Shown here one piece after another: positions 57,786 through 64,000 of a stretch of 64,000 nt of DNA; positions within the stretch are counted from its first letter, which is position 1; the number at the start of each line of letters is the position of its first letter. The position numbers were made by a program, and so were the translations under genes. Below the pieces are notes generated by a model. That model was not told the DNA's origin, made no database searches, and worked only from the letters and a program-made list of their open reading frames with translations. The stretch is from the NCBI RefSeq assembly GCF_019749295.1, contig NZ_JACWFG010000012.1:158564-222563 (forward strand), written 5' to 3'. Origin of the DNA: Neobacillus niacini (GTDB lineage Bacteria > Bacillota > Bacilli > Bacillales > Cytobacillaceae).

Positions 57786-59708
57786 TTAAATCATAGTCTT
57801 TTTCAAATTACGTAAATAATGGTGGCGGATAAACAAGAAATAAATGACTTGTGCGATAAAGAAGCACGCAAGGACAAGCAGCATATCAGCTGCAATGGAC
57901 ACAGTGAAAAAGCTTTGCAGAGCCATAAAGGCGAACACACTGTGAATGATCGCAACCATAATCGGAACAAAGAATAGCAATACGAGCTGCTGGGTAACAA
58001 TCTTGTTCAGCTCACCATCCGTTAATCCTACCTTCTTCACCGTTAAATACAAGCGGCGGTCGTAATCTAAGTCTGCATACAGTCGGAAATACAAGAAGCT
58101 TCCTGCAGCAATAAAGAAAACAGCTCCGATAAGAAGAGCAACAAACAACATCATCCGATACCTATTTACTTGGATTTGATAAATAGTACCGCTAACCGTC
58201 ATGGCATACTTCTTAGGATCCATTTTTTCGGCATCAACGGGCGCATGAGCAGCTCCCTCTTCCACTAAGTGACCGCCAATTCCAACTGTTTGGTCAAATT
58301 CTTTTGTATAAAAGCCGGTAAATGTGTCGCTTCTAACCTCTGAAAGTTTCTTGTATATTTCGTCACTTATCACAAGACCTTCAGCAAATAAAACTTGATG
58401 AGGAAGAACCACATGTTCTGTTTTGTTCTTTTGACTAAGCTTAATGTTCTCTTGCTTTAATGTATAGGTCTGTGGGTCAAAGGTCTCAAGTGCCGAGTTT
58501 GACAATGCTAAGCTTTCTGTCCCTGTTACCTCTTTTTCCGTAAACGTATAACCGGCCATTTCTGATGACTTTTTATAATCAGAAAATGCTACGACCGGAA
58601 GCCATTGGCGTGCATATTCATCAGATGAATCAGCTACTTCAACAAATTTAATAGTAAATTCCAGTGTAGAATAATCTATATTCTTCTCTTTTAATTCCTG
58701 CTTGATTTGCTCTATGTTTTTATCATGACTGGGATCATCCCCCTTTGCAACATACGTGATGGCTGCGGGATAATTCTCCACAAATTCTTTCTTAAAAACA
58801 TTCATGGATGCAAGTGTTCCCACCGCACAAAAAGCAACCGTTGAAACAATGGTGACCAGGAAAAACATCCGAGCGTTATCTTTTAACCGATAGGCCAAAC
58901 TTGAAATGGTAATGATATTTGTTTTCTTCCAAAAAACCAAACGATTCTTTTGAAGCAATTTAGTAAGAAACACGGATAGTTGTGTATAAAAGAAATAGGT
59001 TCCAATAATGGTCATCCCGATGACTGGCAGAATCCGAGTCAACATGTTTTGCAATGTGGTTGTTGCAGCCAGGTAATAACTAGTGATTAATAGAATGGCA
59101 GAAATGATAGAAAGTACCTTAGATACTTTTGGCTCTTTTTTTGGTTTCTCTCCTGCTTTGAATAAATCAATCAAATGATTTACCCGAACCAGAAACGAGG
59201 TGAAAATAGAAATGCATAGGAAAAGAATTAAAAAGGCCCCAATGGTCCATCCTAGTGCCTTGCCTGATAGAAAGAAAGGGAGTGACTCAATCCCAATCAT
59301 TCTCGAACCTATCATTAAGAACAATTTACCAGTAATGATTCCTGCGCCAATCCCCGTAATAATAGAAGCCACACCAATCAACATATTCTCTAAAAAAATC
59401 ATCGTATTTAACTGGTTTCTCGTCATGCCATGCATCATTAGTATTCCAAATTCCCGCTTCCTCGATTTTAAAAAGGTACTGACAGAATACAGGACAAATA
59501 AAAAGGAGAAAACATACATAATCACTTCAGCCGCTGTCATTATTTGAATCGCTGCACCAGAGGTTACTCCTTTACTAATATCCGGATGAAAGATAAAGAG
59601 AGCATAAAAAAAGAAGATCATGACAGAAAAAGCACTGCTTAGAAAATAGGCGGCATACGTCCGCTTATTGCGAGTAACATTTCTAAAGGCGAATTGTCGA
59701 AAGGTCAT
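57786..59708 (-). CDS. Bce-type (peptide-detoxification) ABC transporter permease
   Basis: 640 residues with ten predicted TM helices. The N-terminus TFRQFAFRNVTRNKRTYAAYFLSSAFSVM is typical of BceB. FtsX-like regions lie at ~60-180 and ~520-630. The large extracytoplasmic domain (~310-510) between helices 7 and 8 is the peptide-sensing module that also signals to the kinase. It acts with the ATPase encoded upstream, overlapping it by 26 bp. Known members protect against bacitracin, nisin or similar cell-wall antibiotics; the substrate here is unknown. Confidence 0.93.
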   Translation of the reverse strand: MTFRQFAFRNVTRNKRTYAAYFLSSAFSVMIFFFYALFIFHPDISKGVTSGAAIQIMTAAEVIMYVFSFLFVLYSVSTFLKSRKREFGILMMHGMTRNQLNTMIFLENMLIGVASIITGIGAGIITGKLFLMIGSRMIGIESLPFFLSGKALGWTIGAFLILFLCISIFTSFLVRVNHLIDLFKAGEKPKKEPKVSKVLSIISAILLITSYYLAATTTLQNMLTRILPVIGMTIIGTYFFYTQLSVFLTKLLQKNRLVFWKKTNIITISSLAYRLKDNARMFFLVTIVSTVAFCAVGTLASMNVFKKEFVENYPAAITYVAKGDDPSHDKNIEQIKQELKEKNIDYSTLEFTIKFVEVADSSDEYARQWLPVVAFSDYKKSSEMAGYTFTEKEVTGTESLALSNSALETFDPQTYTLKQENIKLSQKNKTEHVVLPHQVLFAEGLVISDEIYKKLSEVRSDTFTGFYTKEFDQTVGIGGHLVEEGAAHAPVDAEKMDPKKYAMTVSGTIYQIQVNRYRMMLFVALLIGAVFFIAAGSFLYFRLYADLDYDRRLYLTVKKVGLTDGELNKIVTQQLVLLFFVPIMVAIIHSVFAFMALQSFFTVSIAADMLLVLACFFIAQVIYFLFIRHHYLRNLKKTMI

Positions 59709-60453
59709 GGCTGTTCCCCCCTAGCAATGCCAGCATATCGATGATTTTTTGGAAAAATGCCTGACGGTTTTCCCCGCGGTAAATCTCATTAAATAACTGA
59801 CCATCTTTTATAAAAATAACACGGTGACAGTAACTCGCTGCAACTGCATCGTGAGTGACCATTAAAGCGGTAGCTCCTTCTTCTTTGTTAATGGTCGAGA
59901 TGGTTTCCATTACGTCCTTAGCTGATTTTGAATCTAAGTTACCTGTAGGCTCATCCGCTAATAATAGCGAAGGCTGATGAATAATCGCCCGAGCAATCGC
60001 TGTCCTTTGCATCTGCCCTCCAGAGATTTCGTACGTGCGTTTCTTTAGGATAGGATCTATCCCAAGTTTTTGGGCCACATAATTAAGCTTCTTATCCATC
60101 TCACTTACTTTTACTCCATCCAGTGTAAGTGGAAGAACAATATTTTCCTCTACGGTTAACGTATCAAGCAGATTAAAGTGTTGGAAAACAAAGCCAAGTT
60201 CATGACGTCGAAACAGTGCTGATTCCTTTCTGTTTAATCGATGTGGATTTTTGCCGTTGATCATTATCTCACCAGAACTTGGCTGATCAATGGTTGAAAT
60301 TAAGTTTAACAGAGTCGTCTTTCCGCTCCCTGACGGACCCATGATTCCAACAAATTCACCCTTTTCGATTGAAAAATTAATATTTTCTAAGGCTTTATGC
60401 GCCACTTTTCCCTCATATATCTTTGCTAAATGTTTTACAGTTAAGATTGACAA
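59683..60453 (-). CDS. Bce-type ABC transporter ATP-binding protein
   Basis: 256 residues from TTG 60453, 8 nt after GAGGAG; an upstream ATG sits on the RBS. Walker A MGPSGSGKTTLLN, signature ISGGQMQRTAIARAI, Walker B LLLADEPTGNLDS and the H-loop MVTHD are intact. It energises the BceB-like permease. An independent promoter with a BceR-type operator lies upstream. Confidence 0.94.
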   Translation of the reverse strand: MSILTVKHLAKIYEGKVAHKALENINFSIEKGEFVGIMGPSGSGKTTLLNLISTIDQPSSGEIMINGKNPHRLNRKESALFRRHELGFVFQHFNLLDTLTVEENIVLPLTLDGVKVSEMDKKLNYVAQKLGIDPILKKRTYEISGGQMQRTAIARAIIHQPSLLLADEPTGNLDSKSAKDVMETISTINKEEGATALMVTHDAVAASYCHRVIFIKDGQLFNEIYRGENRQAFFQKIIDMLALLGGNSHDLSTIRL

Positions 60454-60537
60454 TACCTTCACTCCTCGCATTACTTCTTGTCTTTAATTCTAGCTGGTAA
60501 AGGCGGTTCCTAACCATTTCCTTAACTTACAGTTAGC

Positions 60538-60551
60538 TTACAGAATTGTAA
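60538..60551. promoter_or_regulatory. BceR-type operator TTACA-GAAT-TGTAA
   Basis: A perfect inverted repeat of the form TnACA-N4-TGTAA, the site known for BceR-like response regulators. It lies in the 134-bp gap upstream of the ABC genes, 85 bp before the ATPase start. A third half site TGTAA follows on the minus strand. Confidence 0.75.
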
Positions 60552-60587
60552 GGTTGACAGAGATGCGGAAGGAGCTGGACACGATTT

Positions 60588-61559
60588 TTAGAAAATAATC
60601 CGTACAGTTGTCCCTCTATATTGCTGAGATTCAATTTCCACTGTGTGACCAAGCTTATCGCATATTTGTTTAACTAAAAAGAGTCCCATACCCGTTGACT
60701 CTTGAAAGTTTCGTCCGTTTTCGCCTGTAAAATAGGGATCAAAGACTCTAGGCAAGTCACTCGCAGGAATTCCAACACCTTGATCCTGTACTTCTAATAT
60801 AACGTTAGCACCCCGCTTAAAGCCTTTTAAGATAATTTTTTGATTCTCTTCCTTTGTATACCTTACTGCATTTGTAATAATCTGAGTTAAAACAAATGAA
60901 AGCCACTTTTCATCTGAAGCAATATTCAATCCCTCCTCCATTTGCAAGGAAGGAAACACTCGATTACGAATAAATAGTCGTTTTTGATTGGAGGTAACCG
61001 AGCGGGCCACCTTTTCTAAAGGGAGCATTTCCACATAAAAGTCATGTTCAAATTCATCTAAGCGGGCTGTATATAACACCATATCTAATCCCTTTTTCAT
61101 ACGATCCAACTCATCAGCAATAGCGGTAAACTTTGGTTCATCTTCATCCTGAATCATTAAATGAATAACAGATAAAGGGGTTTTCATCTGGTGTACCCAT
61201 TGGTTAATAAAGTGGATGTGATTCTTTAATTTAAACTGATATTGCTGGATATCATTTTGATAAAATCGATATTGATTTCTCAATAACTGATGGACTCCTC
61301 TTGCTACAGGAGCTTCCGAATCTATCTCTAAAGTTTCTTCTAAGGAAGCATGCGGCTCTTCCAAACGCTTGTAAAAGTTTCGATGAGTTACATACCGGTA
61401 AACCAAGTAACCTATTAATAAACACCCGCTAAGGAGTGCTGCATAAAGGCTAATAGAATAATTTCGATACCCATCCACCCAAAAAACAAATAAGATGAGG
61501 AGCAGCTGAGCCAGATAGACAAAAACCAGAGGCATTTGTTCTCTAATAAATAGTTTCAA
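60588..61559 (-). CDS. BceS-type intramembrane-sensing histidine kinase
   Basis: 323 residues from TTG 61559 (TTGA overlap with the response regulator stop, GGGGGA 7 nt upstream). Two N-terminal TM helices are separated by only a few residues, so there is no extracellular sensor domain. The H-box is HFINQWVHQMKTPLSVIHLM (phosphorylated His). N, G1 and G2 boxes follow (FVLTQIITNAVRYT, VQDQGVGIP, STGMGLFLVKQIC). It depends on the transporter for stimulus detection in known Bce systems. Confidence 0.93.
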   Translation of the reverse strand: MKLFIREQMPLVFVYLAQLLLILFVFWVDGYRNYSISLYAALLSGCLLIGYLVYRYVTHRNFYKRLEEPHASLEETLEIDSEAPVARGVHQLLRNQYRFYQNDIQQYQFKLKNHIHFINQWVHQMKTPLSVIHLMIQDEDEPKFTAIADELDRMKKGLDMVLYTARLDEFEHDFYVEMLPLEKVARSVTSNQKRLFIRNRVFPSLQMEEGLNIASDEKWLSFVLTQIITNAVRYTKEENQKIILKGFKRGANVILEVQDQGVGIPASDLPRVFDPYFTGENGRNFQESTGMGLFLVKQICDKLGHTVEIESQQYRGTTVRIIF

Positions 61560-62257
61560 ATGTGTATCCCCCAATTGGGTGAAAGGCGATAGCCTTGTCC
61601 ACGAATCGTTTGCAATGCGTCCTCAATAGTTAATGCCACTAGCTTCTTTCGCACACGTGTGATATAAACATTTAATGTATTATCATCAACAAAAACCTGA
61701 TCATCCCATATCTTTTCAAGCAGCCGGTCACGGCTGACGACCTTTTCAGACTTCCTCATTAATTCTTCTAAAATCTTAGCCTCCGTATGACTGATTTCTA
61801 CCTTGTGATTCTGATAACTCAAGGTTAGTCTTTCAACATCCAGTATTAACCCCTCGATATCGAGTCTTCGCTCGTCCTGAGAACTAGCAAATTCCCCATA
61901 TGCCCGACGAAGCTGACTATTGATTTTGGCAACCGCTATGTCGTAATCAAACGGCTTTGTGATATAGTCATCTGCGCCATTCTCCAGTGCCATTACTTGA
62001 TCCATCTTTCCGTCCCGGGCTGAAATAAAAATAATCGGACAGGTAGATACCTTGCGGATCTGACGGCACCAATAATAGCCATCAAATTTAGGCAAATTAA
62101 CATCAAGTAAAACAAGATGCGGCGAAAAGGTTTCAAATTGATCTAGAACAAAATCAAAGTTTTCGACTGACTGTGTATGAAAGCCGAATTTATGTAATTG
62201 ATCCTCAAGCAATGTAACAAGTTGTTTATCATCTTCAACGATAAATATTTTAAACAT
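61556..62257 (-). CDS. BceR-type OmpR/PhoB response regulator
   Basis: 233 residues from ATG 62257, 6 nt after AAGGAG. The receiver domain has IFIVEDDKQL, the phospho-acceptor in LVLLDVNLPKFDGY and a conserved Lys in DDYITKPFDYD. The winged-helix output domain contains EAKILEELMRKSEKVVSRDRLLEKIWDD and YITRVRKKL. It should bind the TTACA-N4-TGTAA site before the ABC genes. First gene of RS-AB. Confidence 0.94.
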   Translation of the reverse strand: MFKIFIVEDDKQLVTLLEDQLHKFGFHTQSVENFDFVLDQFETFSPHLVLLDVNLPKFDGYYWCRQIRKVSTCPIIFISARDGKMDQVMALENGADDYITKPFDYDIAVAKINSQLRRAYGEFASSQDERRLDIEGLILDVERLTLSYQNHKVEISHTEAKILEELMRKSEKVVSRDRLLEKIWDDQVFVDDNTLNVYITRVRKKLVALTIEDALQTIRGQGYRLSPNWGIHI

Positions 62258-62452
62258 TCTGTTCTCCTTCAATTAGGAAGTTTAGTTTTTCTATTCGATT
62301 CTGATCTGTGTATTTTTGTAAAATAAGTGCAGATATAATTCTATCAAAATTTATAGGAAGAAAAAATGAGAAGAAAATCGGCAGCTAAATAAGAGGCTTA
62401 TATACCGACTTTTTGAAAGTGAGTTAGAACGGGGTAAATAGTTTATACAGGG

Positions 62453-62481
62453 AGCCTGCTAGTCGGAGGGCCAGGCAGGCT
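62453..62481 (-). terminator. weak hairpin after the FAH gene
   Basis: AGCCTGC/GCAGGCT stem across a 15-nt loop, 25 bp beyond the stop. There is no U-run on the minus strand, so termination is doubtful. The rest of 62273-62505 shows no gene. Confidence 0.3.
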
Positions 62482-62505
62482 TTCATACCCGGCTCCTCCC
62501 CAGAA

Positions 62506-63411
62506 CTATTTATCTTCAATTAAAATATTGGTTAATGCACCTAATTTTTCAACCTCAACGGTTACTATATCTCCAGGCTTCAGGTATACTCTCTTTTCCC
62601 TTGGGGAGCCTATGATAACACCCTCTGGAGTTCCAGTGAGAATAACATCACCCGGCGTAAGTGTCATATGCTGCGAAATATAGCTGACAATTTCATCTAC
62701 ATGAAAAATCATATCAGATGTATTGGAGTTTTGACGTTTCTCTCCATTCACATACGTTGTTAATTGTAATTGATTAGGATCACCTACTTCATCCGCCGTT
62801 ACAAGATATGGACCAATAGGACTGAAGTCATCACATGTTTTTCCAAGTAACCATTGGTTTGTTCTTTTCTGGAGGTCACGTGCCGAGAAGTCATTAGCGG
62901 TACAATAGCCAAATACATAATCTAGTGCGTCTTCCTTACTTACATACTTTGCTTCCTTCCCAATTACTACTCCTAGTTCAACCTCGTAATCCAATCTTTG
63001 AGTCACCTTTGGCACGGCTATCTCACATTTATGCCCTGTTAATGCATTATTAAATTTATTAAATAAAATAGGGACTTCTGGATAAGGGGAATTTGTTTCA
63101 TCCGCATGCTTGCGATAGTTTAAACCAACACAAATAATTTTGTTTGGCTGCGTAACACAAGGACCCCACTTAATATCTGCTTCATTTTTAAGATAATTTG
63201 TTTCACCTTCTGACGGCAGGTTTGCAATATAGTCCTCGAGTGCAGTAATGGCCTGTGTACCGCCCTCAATTACTTCCATGATAGTTGTATGTACTCGATT
63301 ATTAGGACTCTCTTTTAAGGCATTTTCAAGGTCAATTATACCTTGCTCTATCTTTACTCCTAACACATGTTTACCTTCTTTACTAATGGTTACTAGTTTC
63401 ATAGAATACAT
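62506..63411 (-). CDS. fumarylacetoacetate hydrolase-family protein
   Basis: 301 residues from ATG 63411, just after AAGGAG. The FAH fold is complete: KIICVGLNYRKHADETN, then FNKFNNALTGHKCEI, LDYEVELGVVIGKEAKYVSKEDALDYVFGYCTANDFSARDLQ (metal ligands Glu, Glu and Asp) and TGTPEGVIIG near the C-terminus. Family members hydrolyse or decarboxylate acylpyruvates, 2-hydroxyhepta-2,4-diene-1,7-dioates or oxaloacetate. The particular reaction cannot be decided. It is monocistronic. Confidence 0.88.
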   Translation of the reverse strand: MYSMKLVTISKEGKHVLGVKIEQGIIDLENALKESPNNRVHTTIMEVIEGGTQAITALEDYIANLPSEGETNYLKNEADIKWGPCVTQPNKIICVGLNYRKHADETNSPYPEVPILFNKFNNALTGHKCEIAVPKVTQRLDYEVELGVVIGKEAKYVSKEDALDYVFGYCTANDFSARDLQKRTNQWLLGKTCDDFSPIGPYLVTADEVGDPNQLQLTTYVNGEKRQNSNTSDMIFHVDEIVSYISQHMTLTPGDVILTGTPEGVIIGSPREKRVYLKPGDIVTVEVEKLGALTNILIEDK

Positions 63412-63540
63412 TACTCTCCTTTTTTGCAATCTTATCAACTGATTTCTCTATTCCCTGCTTTTAATCCTTCTTTTTACTTTAATTAGTTAAAGTATTTTAC
63501 TGAAATAGCAGTATCAAAAAAGGGGTGATTCTGGTTTTGC

Positions 63541-63803
63541 GCTAATCGTTACCGATATCACTGATAATGGCATTGAACGGGCACGAATAGGTGCCATTCA
63601 TTACCGTTTTCTCTAAAAATACCGACTCACGGGCACGATTCGCTCCTATTCGTTACCGTCTTCTCTATAAACACCGACTCACGGGCACGATTCGCTCCTA
63701 TTCGTTACCGTCTTCTCTATAAACACCGACTCACGGGCACGATTCTCTCCTATTCGTTACCATCTTCTCTAAAAATACCGGTTCATGGGCACGATTCACG
63801 ATC
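63541..63803. repeat. tandem array 5: five 52-bp units
   Basis: GGGCAC occurs at 63579, 63631, 63683, 63735 and 63787, exactly 52 bp apart each time. The unit contains GGGCACGATTCGCTCC, ATTCGTTACCGTCTTCTC and ACACCGACTCA. Two units are identical over most of their length; the first is diverged. It is the same family as the 42.1-kb array in opposite orientation. It fills the gap between the FAH gene and the 5S terminator. Confidence 0.97.
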
Positions 63804-63844
63804 TCATTATAATATCTGCAGGCTCTTATCCTTTCGGACATAAC

Positions 63845-63875
63845 AAAAAAGCACAACCTTTATCAGGTTGTGCTT
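63845..63875 (-). terminator. terminator of the rRNA operon
   Basis: GCACAACCT-gataa-AGGTTGTGC followed by T6 on the minus strand, 7 bp beyond 5S rRNA. Confidence 0.92.
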
Positions 63876-63881
63876 CGTTTT

Positions 63882-63997
<116 letters not shown>

Positions 63998-64000
63998 CTA

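Noticed and set aside
62401..62505. Strong terminator for the FAH gene
   Set aside because: The AGCCTGC stem has no U-run on the minus strand; kept only as a low-confidence hairpin.

Overview
This window is a low-GC Firmicutes chromosome segment from the Bacillaceae (a Bacillus/Neobacillus-type organism). The evidence is the gene content and gene order: a complete purEKBCSQLFMNHD operon behind a PurR/guanine-riboswitch leader, the yerA-yerB-yerC and pcrB-pcrA-ligA-camS blocks, gatCAB, dgkB and rlmD. All of these are arranged as in the pur-yer region of Bacillus subtilis. Ribosome-binding sites are strong, intrinsic terminators are U-rich, and a Bacillus-type 5S rRNA (116 nt) closes the window on the minus strand. 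Almost everything is transcribed leftwards (minus strand).

Layout, left to right. At 0-0.6 kb is the 3' part of a GPH-family sugar symporter. At 0.8-6.8 kb lie rlmD, a small plus-strand operon for two small membrane proteins, a 0.66-kb tandem-repeat array, NAD salvage (pncA-pncB) and dgkB. At 7.0-10.1 kb is a five-gene ECF sigma-factor operon in which every gene overlaps the next by ATGA. It encodes the sigma factor (apparently starting at ATT), a zinc-finger anti-sigma factor, a membrane protein built of three copies of one module, a 30-residue membrane peptide and a two-domain membrane protein. At 10.3-14.6 kb are a methyltransferase, plsY, a thioredoxin-fold protein, a frameshifted putP, and an intergenic cluster of TAATCAAACGTTTGATTA palindromes. 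At 14.6-24.2 kb are gatCAB, a lipoprotein pair, yueI, the glyoxylate-shunt operon aceB-aceA and a GH15-like gene. At 24.3-29.4 kb are a 58-residue protein and the siroheme-dependent nitrite reductase operon nirB-nirD-cobA/hemD-sirC, with two perfect FNR-type boxes. At 30-42 kb are rocA, camS, ligA, pcrA, pcrB, yerC, yerB, yerA and a DUF2892 protein. At 42.3-55.4 kb is the purine operon with its PurBoxes, promoter, riboswitch and terminator. At 55.4-63.4 kb are yebG/yebE, a MarR regulator with an alpha/beta hydrolase, a Bce-type RS-AB antimicrobial-peptide module with a TTACA-N4-TGTAA operator, and a fumarylacetoacetase-family hydrolase. At 63.5-64 kb are another repeat array and 5S rRNA.

The most unusual signal is not a gene. 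Five intergenic tandem-repeat arrays lie at about 2.9, 19.7, 29.6, 42.1 and 63.5 kb. Four of them have a period of 52 bp although their unit sequences form at least three unrelated families, and two arrays (42.1 and 63.5 kb) are one family in opposite orientation. All five sit 13-67 bp beyond an intrinsic terminator of a leftward transcript. This looks like a class of transcription-unit boundary elements with a spacing near five DNA helical turns. The second notable item is the ATGA-chained ECF sigma operon.
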